The position numbers were made by a program, and so were the translations under genes. Positions 27,071 to 36,446 of a stretch of 64,000 nt of DNA are shown one piece after another (position 1 is the first letter of the stretch; each line of letters begins with the position of its first letter). Where the stretch lies: NCBI RefSeq assembly GCF_000298075.1, contig NZ_JH815593.1:1368080-1432079 (forward strand), in the 5' to 3' direction. Source of the stretch: Staphylococcus massiliensis CCUG 55927 (GTDB taxonomy: Bacteria > Bacillota > Bacilli > Staphylococcales > Staphylococcaceae). The notes under the pieces were generated by a model. That model did no database searches. It was not told the origin of the DNA and saw only the letters and a program-made list of their open reading frames with translations.

Positions 27071-28177
27071 CTAAACCTCCAAGTAATACGTGTCTGGATT
27101 CTCAGGATCAAAGATTTCATTCACCCACATAATCGTAACCATATCCGTATCGCCTAGGTTCTCAATATTATGTGTGTAACCAACTGGAATATCTACAACT
27201 TCAAGCTTGTCTCCTGAAACAAAGTACTCGTGCACAGCATCTTCATCTGGCTTACGAAATCGAATCACGCCTTTTCCTGAAACAACCAAGAACTTCTCAT
27301 TCTTTGTATGATGCCAATGGTTCCCTTTAGTAATGCCTGGTTTCGAAATATTTACAGAAACTTGGCCATGTTTCTTAGTCTTAAGGAACTCAGTAAATGA
27401 TCCGCGTTCATCCGTATGCATCGTTAAAGGATAACTGAAATCATCTTCAGGTAAATAACTTAAATACGTGCTATATAAAGCCTTTTGAAAGGGTTTATTT
27501 AAATTCGGCACTCTTAAAGTTTGGCGACTTTCCTTAAATTTATAGAGTAAATCACGAATATCACCTAAACGCTCTAAGTGCACATTAGGCACGGTTGGCT
27601 TACCCCCTTCAAGATTAGGAAAGCCTTCTATCGCACGAATAAATTCATGAATGACATCATCAATATAGTTCAGCGACAACGCAACATTCGGGTCATTAAC
27701 CTGAATATCAAGGTCACGCGCAATATTGTGACAGAACGTCGCGATTACAGAGTTATAATTCGGACGACACCATTTTCCAAATAAGTTAGGTAAACGATAA
27801 ATGTATACCTCATTCCCATATCTCTTTGAAAAGTCACGTAACACCGCTTCGCCTTCCGCTTTACTTTGACCATACGGATTGTCCTTCGAAGCTTGTATCG
27901 ATGACGACATAATGATAGTTGGCGCTTTATCATTATCTTTAACAATTTCAAGATAAGATGTAAGTAAATCAACATTTCCTGCTTTAAATTCAGCATCATG
28001 TTCAGGACGATTAACACCAGCTAAATGCACGATTGTATCCGCTTCAAGTAAATGTTGACGTACATCTGCTTCAGACGTATGTCTCGTAATAGGAAGTACT
28101 TCATATTTTTGATGTTTCAGTTCTTGAATTAAGTTCTTACCAACGAATCCATTTGCACCAGTAACAGCTATTTTCAT
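27071..28177 (-). CDS. capF: Bifunctional CapF: SDR reductase plus cupin
   Basis: 368 residues. The N-terminal SDR domain (1-240) has the Rossmann loop VTGANGFVGKN and the YGQSK catalytic motif. The C-terminal zinc cupin (about 245-368) has SKPGITKGNHWHHTKNEKF and VPVGYTHNIENLG. In S. aureus CapF converts the CapE product toward UDP-L-talosamine-type intermediates using both domains. All expected motifs are intact. It lies between capE and capG with 3-12 bp gaps. Confidence 0.93.
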   Translation of the reverse strand: MKIAVTGANGFVGKNLIQELKHQKYEVLPITRHTSEADVRQHLLEADTIVHLAGVNRPEHDAEFKAGNVDLLTSYLEIVKDNDKAPTIIMSSSIQASKDNPYGQSKAEGEAVLRDFSKRYGNEVYIYRLPNLFGKWCRPNYNSVIATFCHNIARDLDIQVNDPNVALSLNYIDDVIHEFIRAIEGFPNLEGGKPTVPNVHLERLGDIRDLLYKFKESRQTLRVPNLNKPFQKALYSTYLSYLPEDDFSYPLTMHTDERGSFTEFLKTKKHGQVSVNISKPGITKGNHWHHTKNEKFLVVSGKGVIRFRKPDEDAVHEYFVSGDKLEVVDIPVGYTHNIENLGDTDMVTIMWVNEIFDPENPDTYYLEV

Positions 28178-28189
28178 GAATGGGGCCTC

Positions 28190-29218
28190 CTAATTAATTT
28201 GTGAAACCTTTTCTTTTAATGCTTCTTTTACATAAGGAAGTGTTAATAACTTCTCTTTAATTGCTTCAATTGATAGACGTTCTGTATTATCGGACGTATA
28301 TTCGTATGCTTCTGTTATGTTTTTACTACCGTCTTCAAAGTATTTATCGTAATTTAAATCTCTAGCATCAGCTGGTACACGATAATAACCACCCATGTCT
28401 TCAGCATTCGCATATTCTTCACGCGTTAATAACGTTTCAGCTTTCTTCTCACCATGACGTGTCCCAATAATCACGATGTCATTGTCTGCTTCAAACAACT
28501 CAAGTAACGCTTGTGCTAAGTCACCAATTGTAGAAGCAGGTGCTTTTTGAACCATAATGTCTCCAGTTTCAGCATGCTTAAATGCATGAACCACAAGTTC
28601 AACTGCTTCTTCTAAACTCATTAAAAAGCGTGTCATAGTAGGATCGGTAATTGTTAGTGGTTCGTTATTTCTAATTTTATCGACGAATAATGGAATCACC
28701 GATCCTCTTGAGGCCATAACATTGCCGTAACGTGTTCCACAGATTAATGTTTCATCACTATTAACATTACGACTCTTTGCGACAAAGACCTTCTCCATCA
28801 TCGCTTTAGAAACCCCCATCGCATTGATTGGATAGGCTGCTTTATCAGTCGATAAGCAAATGACTTTCTTAACACCCTCTTGAATCGTCGCTTCAACAAC
28901 GTTTTCAGTTCCTAAGACATTTGTTTTAATTGCTTCAATCGGGAAGAATTCGCATGATGGTACTTGCTTAAGTGCCGCAGCGTGAAAGACGTAATCAACC
29001 CCACGCATCGCCGTATCAACACTATGTCTGTCACGCACATCCCCAATATAAAATTTAATTTTTGGATTGTTATAAAGTTTACGCATATCATCTTGTTTCT
29101 TTTCATCTCGTGAAAAGATACGTATTTCGCTAATATCTGAATCAAGGAATCGTTCCATAACAGCGTTCCCAAACGACCCTGTACCTCCAGTAATTAACAA
29201 TGTTTTTCCTTTAAACAT
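28190..29218 (-). CDS. capE: UDP-GlcNAc 4,6-dehydratase/5-epimerase CapE
   Basis: 342 residues from the preferred start, equal to S. aureus CapE. Motifs are LLITGGTGSFGNAV (NAD loop), FHAAALKQVPSCEF, LSTDKAAYPINAMGVSKAMME (Asp-Lys catalytic pair) and RYGNVMASRGSVIPLF. It starts UDP-L-FucNAc synthesis from UDP-GlcNAc in the cytoplasm. The ATG at 29218 is used because GGGTGAT, overlapping the end of capD, precedes it; an in-frame ATG three codons earlier lacks spacing. Confidence 0.93.
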   Translation of the reverse strand: MFKGKTLLITGGTGSFGNAVMERFLDSDISEIRIFSRDEKKQDDMRKLYNNPKIKFYIGDVRDRHSVDTAMRGVDYVFHAAALKQVPSCEFFPIEAIKTNVLGTENVVEATIQEGVKKVICLSTDKAAYPINAMGVSKAMMEKVFVAKSRNVNSDETLICGTRYGNVMASRGSVIPLFVDKIRNNEPLTITDPTMTRFLMSLEEAVELVVHAFKHAETGDIMVQKAPASTIGDLAQALLELFEADNDIVIIGTRHGEKKAETLLTREEYANAEDMGGYYRVPADARDLNYDKYFEDGSKNITEAYEYTSDNTERLSIEAIKEKLLTLPYVKEALKEKVSQIN

Positions 29219-29223
29219 AACCA

Positions 29224-31041
29224 TCACCCATTGATTTTATTATTGTAGTTCGTGAATCGAATTAACTCTTCTTTGTTGAAGCTTGTGATGAGTTTATCGA
29301 TCATTTCGTTCACTTCTTTGCTATCGAGTTCGCGTACTTTACCGCGATAGATTTTTTTATAGACTTGTTCTGGATGTACTTCATCTTTGTTAAGCAACTC
29401 TTCAAAGAGCTTTTCACCGGGGCGCACACCAGTAAAGACGATATCGATTTCATCTTCTTTGTAACCACTTAATCGAATAAGGTTCTTCGCAAGGTCAACA
29501 ATCTTAACAGGTTCACCCATATCGAGCACGAATACTTCGCCGCCTGTCGCGAGTGCACCTGCTTGAAGTACGAGGCGGGATGCTTCAGGAATTGTCATAA
29601 AGTAGCGTGTCATTTCGGGATGTGTCACGGTCACTGGACCGCCTGCTTCGATTTGCTTCTTGAAAAGTGGTATCACAGAGCCTCTCGAACCGAATACATT
29701 ACCGAATCTAACGGCTACAAAGTCTGTATTATAGTTGTCGCTATTCATACCTTGAATGACCATTTCGGCAACACGTTTCGAAGCACCCATGACGTTCGGC
29801 GGGTTAACAGCCTTATCAGTCGAAATCATGACGAACTTATTCACGTTCGCATAAGCCGCCGCTTCGGCAGTATTTCGTGTACCGATGATGTTGTTCTTGA
29901 TGGCTTCCATTGGGTTACCTTCCATAAGTGGTACATGTTTATGCGCTGCCGCATGATAGACGTTGTACGGTTTGTGCTGCATCATGATTTCTTTCATTCT
30001 GACTTTGTCTTGAACATCTGCGATAACTGGCACAATTTCAATCGCATCTTTATAAAGTTTCGTAAGTTCGCTATGGATGTGATAAATACTCGTCTCACCG
30101 TGACCGAGTAATAAAATTTTACTTGGCATGAACTTACAAACTTGGCGACAGATTTCAGAACCAATCGAGCCACCTGCGCCTGTTACGAGGATTGTCTTAC
30201 CTTTAAGCTCGTTTGAAATCATATCCATATCAAGTTCCACAGGGTCACGACCTAATAGATCTTCAACTTCAACCTTTTTCAATTGGTTAACTTCAACATC
30301 CCCGGACATTACATTTTCAATATTTGGCATTTTGAACACTTCGACATCTAAACCTTCGACAAGTGCGTTGATATCTCTGAGTCTCTTTTGAGTTAGCGTT
30401 GGAATCGCAATGATGATTTTCTTGATTCTAAACTTTTGTACGAGCTCTGGAATATCATCAATGAAACCTTCTACTTTAACACCATCTACAATCGTCATCT
30501 TCTGCTTTCTAGGGTCATCATCAACGACAAGTGCAGGTTCCATGCCCATGTACGGCGTTGAAATCATCTGTTTGATTAAGATCGAGCCACCTCGCCCGGC
30601 ACCAACGACTAATGTCGATTTCTTATTGATATCTTTATTGATAAAGGTTCTTCTATAAAGTCGCCATGACAAACGTGACCCACCGATTAAGATAAGATGC
30701 ATCATCCAAGTGATGAAATAAAGTCTTATGAAAGTTGGATGATTGGAGAACAGTGTCATGATAGCCATAGTTAATACAACTGAACTCGTAACAGACTTCA
30801 CAATCAGCATTAATTCACTCACACTCGCGTACTCCCATGCGCGATGATATAAGTTAAAGATATTCGCAAATAGATGATGTAAGAGTAGTAAGCATATCGA
30901 TGAGATAACTAAGAAATTAAAAGAGTAAATTTTAAAAAATGGTTCTAAAATGAAATAACTTAAAAATATTGAAAATGTAACGATGAATGAGTCAACAAGC
31001 ATGAGTAATATAAACCGTTGTTTTGTTGTCAAAAACTGCAC
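29224..31041 (-). CDS. capD: Membrane-bound UDP-GlcNAc 4,6-dehydratase CapD
   Basis: 605 residues. There are four N-terminal membrane helices (about 10-130), a CoA-binding-like Rossmann domain (LVVGAGRGGSIL, about 142), and a C-terminal dehydratase domain (from about 280) with LVTGAGGSIGSEICRQ, YHAAAHKHVPLMEGNP, ISTDKAVNPPNVMGASKR and RFGNVFGSRGSV. With CapN it makes UDP-D-FucNAc, the first capsule sugar. Length and architecture match S. aureus CapD. It is 26 bp downstream of capC. Confidence 0.94.
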   Translation of the reverse strand: MQFLTTKQRFILLMLVDSFIVTFSIFLSYFILEPFFKIYSFNFLVISSICLLLLHHLFANIFNLYHRAWEYASVSELMLIVKSVTSSVVLTMAIMTLFSNHPTFIRLYFITWMMHLILIGGSRLSWRLYRRTFINKDINKKSTLVVGAGRGGSILIKQMISTPYMGMEPALVVDDDPRKQKMTIVDGVKVEGFIDDIPELVQKFRIKKIIIAIPTLTQKRLRDINALVEGLDVEVFKMPNIENVMSGDVEVNQLKKVEVEDLLGRDPVELDMDMISNELKGKTILVTGAGGSIGSEICRQVCKFMPSKILLLGHGETSIYHIHSELTKLYKDAIEIVPVIADVQDKVRMKEIMMQHKPYNVYHAAAHKHVPLMEGNPMEAIKNNIIGTRNTAEAAAYANVNKFVMISTDKAVNPPNVMGASKRVAEMVIQGMNSDNYNTDFVAVRFGNVFGSRGSVIPLFKKQIEAGGPVTVTHPEMTRYFMTIPEASRLVLQAGALATGGEVFVLDMGEPVKIVDLAKNLIRLSGYKEDEIDIVFTGVRPGEKLFEELLNKDEVHPEQVYKKIYRGKVRELDSKEVNEMIDKLITSFNKEELIRFTNYNNKING

Positions 31042-31067
31042 GTTACATCCCCTCTTTTCGCTTTACA

Positions 31068-31832
31068 TTAAAATAATTTAAACCACTTTTTCTTCTTCGG
31101 TAAAAAGGGTTGTGATTTAAAAATCGGTTCGTTCGTTATAATATGGTTCGCATTATCGATCAGCATGTTTATCGTTTCTTGATGGTCCTTTAACTTAACG
31201 TCCTTTTCCAAATGACCAAGTTGAAACGGACGTATCGCGGCATCATGTGCGTCAGATGCGATGAAATGCGTTAGGTTACAATTCATCATTTGAATGGAAA
31301 TCTTACACACGTGTTTACCGAAATTTCCCAATAATGAACTTGCGGTAATTTGGCTTAAGGCACCTTGATTGATAAGGTCATACAGGACGCTTAAATCGTT
31401 CGCGATTTCCTTATTACGTTCTGGGTGCGCGATAATCGGCGTGAAACCTTTGTTGAGTAGCTCATAGAAGATACGACTGGTTGCGCTCGGTACATATGAT
31501 ATTGGTAATTCAATCAATATGTATCGTGATGTATTCAATCCCTTTATCTCTTCAAATTCAATCTCTTGAAATATTCTATCGCTAATTCGAATTTCCTGAC
31601 CTGGATAAATACGGACTCCTAGTTGTTTTATAGTCAAGTTTTGATTCAGTTTTAATGTAGTTTGCGACACCGACTTGTAAGTATTGTTATACTTACGATG
31701 CAGATGATGAGGTGTCGCGATAATATCTGTAATCCCTTGGTCACGGGCTTGCTTTAATAGAGTTATTGTATCTTCTAGCGAATTTGGACCATCATCACAA
31801 GCCATTAAAATATGATTATGCATATCTATCAT
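31068..31832 (-). CDS. capC: Tyrosine-protein phosphatase CapC (PHP family, YwqE-like)
   Basis: About 254 residues. The polymerase-and-histidinol-phosphatase metal fold is shown by MIDMHNHILMACDDGPN (metal ligands), IATPHHLHRKY, the C-terminal IAHPERNKEI and IASDAHD. It removes phosphate from the C-terminal tyrosines of the CapB kinase and so tunes capsule length. A TTG start would be possible at 31841. The ATG at 31832 has GAGGA at good distance and begins at the conserved MIDMHNH. Translationally coupled to capB. Confidence 0.92.
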   Translation of the reverse strand: MIDMHNHILMACDDGPNSLEDTITLLKQARDQGITDIIATPHHLHRKYNNTYKSVSQTTLKLNQNLTIKQLGVRIYPGQEIRISDRIFQEIEFEEIKGLNTSRYILIELPISYVPSATSRIFYELLNKGFTPIIAHPERNKEIANDLSVLYDLINQGALSQITASSLLGNFGKHVCKISIQMMNCNLTHFIASDAHDAAIRPFQLGHLEKDVKLKDHQETINMLIDNANHIITNEPIFKSQPFLPKKKKWFKLF

Positions 31833-31837
31833 TGTTA

Positions 31838-32533
31838 TCAATCCTCGCCGTAGTATGAGTAGCCTGCGTTTTGAGCTTTAGAAACTTTAGCATTGTTGAG
31901 TACCGCACCGATGACTTTACCATTAGCTTTTTTAACAAGATTCATAGCCTTTCTAACATGATCACGGTTGTTCATTTCGGCGTCAATTACAAATAATACG
32001 TTCCGTGCTACTTCAGTGAAAAGCTGTGCATCCGTTACACTTAATACAGGTGGTGTATCAATAATAATCATGTCGAATGTTTCATTTAGTAAATTAATTA
32101 ATGTTTCAAGTTTAACCGATCCGATAAGTTCTGATGGATTAGGTGGGATTGGGCCTGATGGTAAAATGAATAAGTTTTCAACCATTGTCGATTCGATGAC
32201 TTCCTCAGGTTCATGTTGATTTATAAGCACATTGGATAAACCTTTTTGGTTTTGAACGCCGAAAATATAATGCTGAGTTGGTTTACGCATATCACCATCA
32301 AGTACTAAAGTCTTGAATCCTGCTTGTGCATAAGTTACAGCTATATTTGATGACATCGTGGATTTACCTGATGAAGGACGTTCCGATGTTATTACTAAAG
32401 TACTAATTGCCTTATCGGATGCCGAGAACATTATGTTAGTACGTATGCCCCTAAATCTCTCACTCATCACTGACTTACGATTCGTGTGCGCAATAAGAGT
32501 TTTCATACCACCTCTTGTTGGTGATTTCCTCAT
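31838..32533 (-). CDS. capB: Bacterial tyrosine kinase CapB
   Basis: 231 residues. Features are a RFRGIRTNIMFS start, Walker A SGKSTMSSNIAV, Walker A' LVLDGDMRKP, Walker B MIIIDTPPV, and a short C-terminal tyrosine cluster (YSYYGED) for autophosphorylation. It needs the membrane activator CapA, encoded just upstream, to be active, and is reversed by CapC. Together they regulate capsule polymerisation and export. ATG is 7 nt after GAGGTGA. Confidence 0.94.
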   Translation of the reverse strand: MRKSPTRGGMKTLIAHTNRKSVMSERFRGIRTNIMFSASDKAISTLVITSERPSSGKSTMSSNIAVTYAQAGFKTLVLDGDMRKPTQHYIFGVQNQKGLSNVLINQHEPEEVIESTMVENLFILPSGPIPPNPSELIGSVKLETLINLLNETFDMIIIDTPPVLSVTDAQLFTEVARNVLFVIDAEMNNRDHVRKAMNLVKKANGKVIGAVLNNAKVSKAQNAGYSYYGED

Positions 32534-32544
32534 TTCTTTTCACC

Positions 32545-33204
32545 TCATTTAAACTTTTGAATTACACCTAAAACTGGAATATCGAGGTATGATTCAATCT
32601 CTTCTTCTGACTTAAGTCGTTTATCGAATAATGCATTGAGTAAAATGTATATGCTTGCGATGATTAAGCCAATAATTAATGAAATCGCCGTATTCACCAT
32701 GATTCTTGGTGACACCTTGTCAGCTTCATCTGCCTTAGAAAGTACCGTTACGTTATTTACGTTCATGATGTTAGGTACTTCTTTCGTAAAGACTTTAGCA
32801 ATTGTATTCGCGAGTTGCTCTGAGTCTTTTCGATCGCCGCTTTTAACTGTGATATTTAAAACTTGAGATTCTGCTGAATTACTCACATTTAACATTGAAG
32901 CGATTTCTTCTTGGTCATATGATTTATGCTTTTTCGACACTTCTTGTAAAATTCTTGGACTTTTAATAATTTCTGAGTATGTATTCACAAGCTGTAAGTT
33001 ACTTTGAACTTCCTGGAATTTAAACTCTTCAGATGTTTCGTTTTGCGCAACAAGTATTTGTGTACTCGCTTCGTATTTAGGTTTCATCACAAATACGGTT
33101 AGTAATAAACCGAGTAGCAATGTCACGAGAGGAATAATGATTAATAGCTTAAGATTTTTCTTAAGAAGTGCGAATAGTTTCGTTAGGTCAATCGTGTTCT
33201 CCAT
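32545..33204 (-). CDS. capA: Capsule chain-length/kinase activator CapA (Wzz-like)
   Basis: 219 residues. There is an N-terminal membrane helix (LKLLIIIPLVTLLLGLLLTV, about 18-37), an extracellular Wzz domain with Q-rich LQLVNTYSEIIKSPRILQ, a second helix (about 172-192), and a short cytoplasmic tail that in S. aureus switches on CapB. It is the first gene of the 13-gene capsule operon. The ribosome binding site AAAGGTGGGG is 11-12 nt before the ATG, longer than optimal. Confidence 0.92.
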   Translation of the reverse strand: MENTIDLTKLFALLKKNLKLLIIIPLVTLLLGLLLTVFVMKPKYEASTQILVAQNETSEEFKFQEVQSNLQLVNTYSEIIKSPRILQEVSKKHKSYDQEEIASMLNVSNSAESQVLNITVKSGDRKDSEQLANTIAKVFTKEVPNIMNVNNVTVLSKADEADKVSPRIMVNTAISLIIGLIIASIYILLNALFDKRLKSEEEIESYLDIPVLGVIQKFK

Positions 33205-33649
33205 CTTTGAAGCGCCCCACCTTTCTTATTTAATTTTCTAAATAGATGTAGTTTAAGACATTATTAAGATATAACTATAAATATGGTTTTGTATAAAACA
33301 CTAAATTACACTACTTTTTATTTATAATTATATACTTTATAGTGTTATATTAACAGAATTTTTGTGCGTGTCTATGCATAGTAATTAAATTTATTTAGTT
33401 TTAACCAACTTATAATAATTTGATAAATCTATCTTTACATTTCTGAAATAATTGAATTATAGTTTTATTTTATATGGGATTAGAAGTTGAATTTATATGT
33501 TAGAAAATCTTATCCACATATTTGTCACAACTTTGTGACGATTTATCAACACTCAATATTATGAATCTTTAAATTACTTAAATTGTCATATAATGAAGAT
33601 GTATTTTACAAAATCTATTTATATGACGTAAGTAAGGGAGACGGTTTAA
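33205..33649. other. Divergent promoter region capA / scdA
   Basis: 445 bp of AT-rich DNA between two divergent genes, with no ORF. It must hold both promoters; no confident -35/-10 pair was chosen. The one clear landmark is the inverted repeat at 33524-33539. Confidence 0.6.
33524..33539. promoter_or_regulatory. Perfect 7-2-7 inverted repeat GTCACAA-CT-TTGTGAC upstream of scdA
   Basis: Half-sites of 7 bp with a 2-bp centre, about 110 bp before scdA. It is an operator candidate. scdA is induced by nitrosative or low-oxygen signals in S. aureus, but the motif does not match a regulator consensus I can name. Confidence 0.4.
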
Positions 33650-34327
33650 ATGCTTGATAAGTCAATGTTAGTAGCTGATGCGGTGACTAAGTATCCGAAG
33701 ACAGCTGACGTATTTAGAAAGTATGGTATAGACTTTTGTTGTGGAGGTAAGATCTCGATTGAAGAAGCTGTTCACAACCATAAACGTGTGGACTTATCCA
33801 CAATTATGAACGAACTTGAAGCAGTTTCTGAGGACAAACAAGATGGTATCCAAGCTTCGGATTTAAATGTGCGTTCTTTAGTTCAATATATTCAAACGCA
33901 TTTCCATGAACCTTTAAAGGAAGAATTTAAGCAACTTACGCCGTATGTAACTAAGTTAGCGCGCGTACATGGGTCTAATCATCCTAACCTTCTAGAGTTA
34001 AAAGACGTTTACGATGCTTTTAAAGAAGCGATGTTAACGCACACTGACGAAGAGGATCATGTATCGTTTCCAAAGCTAGTAGCGTATTCTGAAGGTGAAA
34101 GTGTAGCAGATATTAATGAAACGATTCAGTCGCTTGTTGATGACCATACGAATGCTGGACTAAAGCTCGTTGAAATGCGTAAATTAACAGGTGGCTTTGT
34201 ACCGCCACTAGAAGCGTGTGGCACGTGGCGATTAGTCTATAATCGTCTTCAAACGTTAGAAAAGGATACGCACGAACATGTACATTTAGAAAATCATGTC
34301 CTTTTCGAAAAGGTAAATCAATTATAA
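33650..34327 (+). CDS. scdA: Iron-sulfur cluster repair di-iron protein ScdA (RIC)
   Basis: 225 residues. The N-terminal DUF542 domain carries KYPKTADVFRKYGIDFCCGG (the CC motif). A hemerythrin-like domain with conserved His and Glu follows from about 85 (FHEPLKEEF, HTDEEDHVSFP, VDDHTNAG, HEHVHLENHVLF). ScdA restores [Fe-S] centres damaged by NO or peroxide, in the cytoplasm. Length equals S. aureus ScdA. The ATG follows AAGGGAGAC. It is divergent from the capsule operon. Confidence 0.95.
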   Translation: MLDKSMLVADAVTKYPKTADVFRKYGIDFCCGGKISIEEAVHNHKRVDLSTIMNELEAVSEDKQDGIQASDLNVRSLVQYIQTHFHEPLKEEFKQLTPYVTKLARVHGSNHPNLLELKDVYDAFKEAMLTHTDEEDHVSFPKLVAYSEGESVADINETIQSLVDDHTNAGLKLVEMRKLTGGFVPPLEACGTWRLVYNRLQTLEKDTHEHVHLENHVLFEKVNQL

Positions 34328-34507
34328 AAAGTAATTAAAGAGCTACAATGACTTGCATAGCGGGTTGTTGTGGCTTTTACTATATGGGAAGCGAATTTAG
34401 TTATAGTTTCAAGTTATAATTAGGTGTCTCATCGCACAATTATTGTTTTCTAAATATTCCTAAAATTTGTTATACTTACTTCAACTTTGCAATTAGTTGG
34501 GGGTCGT

Positions 34508-36040
34508 ATGATGATACGAAAAAAGCAATCTTTCTTTAACCGGTTTTTAAACTTTGTTGAAAAGTCAGGGAATAAATTACCTGATCCGAGTATGTTGTTC
34601 TTTATCATGTGTGTCGCACTCGCAACAATTACGTGGATTGTGTCGCTATTTAATGTAGCAGTGGAACATCCAGGGACACATAAAATGGTACATGTAAAAA
34701 GTATCTTTAGTCGCGACGGGCTTGCGATGATATTGAATGACGCGATTAAGAATTTTGCAGAATTTCCAGCGTTAGGTCTCGTGTTAGCTGTGATGATTGG
34801 TATCGGGGTAGCTGAACGAACGGGCTACTTTGATAAGTTTATGATTCTCGTTGTGAATAAGGCACCGACGAAGGTCATTATACCGACAATCATCTTTATG
34901 GGGATTATGGGGAATGCGGCAGGTGATGCGGCACCGATTATTTTACCGCCACTTGCAGCATTAGTGTTTATTAAGCTTGGCTACCATCCGATTGCAGGAC
35001 TGACGATGGCTTATGCATCGGCGTTGGGTGGCTTTGCGGCGAACTTGTTGATTGGTATGAATGATGCGCTTGTGTATGCATTTACGCGACCGGCGACGAA
35101 TATCATTGATAAGGACATGCCGTTGAACGTTGCGATGAACTGGTATTTCGTAGCAGCAAGTGTCGCGATGCTTGTGCCAGTGATTTACTTTGTGACGACG
35201 AAAATTGTCATTCCGCGACTTGGTACATATGATAAGAGTAAGCTTAAAGCGGATAAGGATGAAACGTCTTCTACTGTGTCGCCTCAAGAACGAAAGGCGC
35301 TTCGAATCGCGAATTTAAGTTTCTTAGCCTTTATCGTACTTGTTGCGTTACTTGCGATTCCAGAGAGTAGCTTTTTAAGAAATGCGAAGACGGGCAGTAT
35401 CTTGAATGACTCACCTTTGATTAACGGCGTTGGGATCATTATTCTTCTCGCCTTCTTACTACCGGGTTTGATTTATGGGATTATGACGAAATCGATTCGA
35501 AACTCTAAGGACCTTGGTAAGATGCTAGGTGAATCGATGTCGACGATGGGCACGTTTATCGTGATTGTCTTCTTCGCGGCGCAACTACTTGCCTTCTTAG
35601 AGTGGAGTAATCTTGGTGTTATTATCGCGGTTAAAGGGGCTGCTTTACTTCAGAATCAAAGTGGTATTGTATTGATACTTGGCATTATCTTCCTAGGTGG
35701 TCTTATTAACATGATTATCGGTAGTGCTTCAGCAAAATGGGGTATTCTCGCGCCTATCTTTGTTCCAATGTTATTGATACTCGGTTATCACCCTGCGTTT
35801 ACGCAAATGATGTACCGCGTGGGTGATTCGATTACAAACCCGATTACACCGATGATGCCGTACCTACCACTGCTGCTTTCTTACGCGAAAGAGTACGATC
35901 CTAAGATGAAACTTGGTTCGTTGATTGCGAGTCTCATGCCTTATACGTTATTCTTAGCAATATTCTGGCCATTATTTATGATTGTGTGGTATCTGCTTGG
36001 TATTCCGATGGGACCAGGTGGACCGATACACGCGAAATAG
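34508..36040 (+). CDS. AbgT-family transporter
   Basis: About 510 residues with about 13 membrane segments. AbgT family features are FVEKSGNKLPDPSMLFFI at the N-terminus, GNAAGDAAPIILPPLAAL, the hairpin AYASALGGFAANLLIG, and GSASAKWGILAPIFVPM plus YRVGDSITNPITPMMPYLP. Members import p-aminobenzoyl-glutamate or export sulfonamide-type antimetabolites; which applies here is open. A TTG gives a longer ORF, but GGGGGT directly before the ATG at 34508 supports the shorter start (ATG at 34511 also possible). A monocistronic unit. Confidence 0.88.
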   Translation: MMIRKKQSFFNRFLNFVEKSGNKLPDPSMLFFIMCVALATITWIVSLFNVAVEHPGTHKMVHVKSIFSRDGLAMILNDAIKNFAEFPALGLVLAVMIGIGVAERTGYFDKFMILVVNKAPTKVIIPTIIFMGIMGNAAGDAAPIILPPLAALVFIKLGYHPIAGLTMAYASALGGFAANLLIGMNDALVYAFTRPATNIIDKDMPLNVAMNWYFVAASVAMLVPVIYFVTTKIVIPRLGTYDKSKLKADKDETSSTVSPQERKALRIANLSFLAFIVLVALLAIPESSFLRNAKTGSILNDSPLINGVGIIILLAFLLPGLIYGIMTKSIRNSKDLGKMLGESMSTMGTFIVIVFFAAQLLAFLEWSNLGVIIAVKGAALLQNQSGIVLILGIIFLGGLINMIIGSASAKWGILAPIFVPMLLILGYHPAFTQMMYRVGDSITNPITPMMPYLPLLLSYAKEYDPKMKLGSLIASLMPYTLFLAIFWPLFMIVWYLLGIPMGPGGPIHAK

Positions 36041-36057
36041 TGTAGGGATTTTCAACT

Positions 36058-36154
36058 CAATTTCCTTAAACAGCATGCTTTCCTGGGGCGTGGCCAGAGC
36101 CTGTAGTCTCTGGACTCACGCTACTCCCCTAGGAGTCAGCTGTTTTGGAAATTG
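36058..36154. repeat. Dispersed palindromic element, short form, copy A1
   Basis: Terminal inverted repeats are CAATTTCC / GGAAATTG. Next inward are ACAGCATGCTTTCCTG and AGGAGTCAGCTGT, then GGGGCGTG against CACG..CCCC, and an apical stem CCAGAG-cctgtagt-CTCTGG (36094-36113). It fills the gap between the AbgT and QueD-like genes. The rest of 36041-36446 contains only a likely promoter and a hairpin near 36356-36380. Confidence 0.85.
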
Positions 36155-36446
36155 TGTGACGTAAAGCTTACAAGCTTTGTATTGCGACTTAAGTATCGGA
36201 CAGGTCTGCTATAATACCAATCGATGGCGACGTTAATGAAGGTTTTAATGAATTAACTGTGAGGAGAACTTTTGGAACACTAGATTTTAAGACTTTAATA
36301 TAGGGGACTTAGGGAACCCTACAGTTTTAAAGTAGTTAAAGACTTAAATGTGGGGAACAGTTTTTGAGAAACTGCTTTCCTTTTTGAAAAGAAATAGCGT
36401 AAATATAACCAAACATATGTAAAATGATAAGGAGATGTAGACCCCG

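Noticed and set aside
29563-30111. 182-codon + strand ORF opposite capD
   Set aside because: It is antisense to a clear dehydratase gene, with no family resemblance or ribosome binding site.
34487-34507. TTG start giving a longer AbgT protein
   Set aside because: The GGGGGT ribosome binding site lies downstream of this codon, immediately before the ATG pair.
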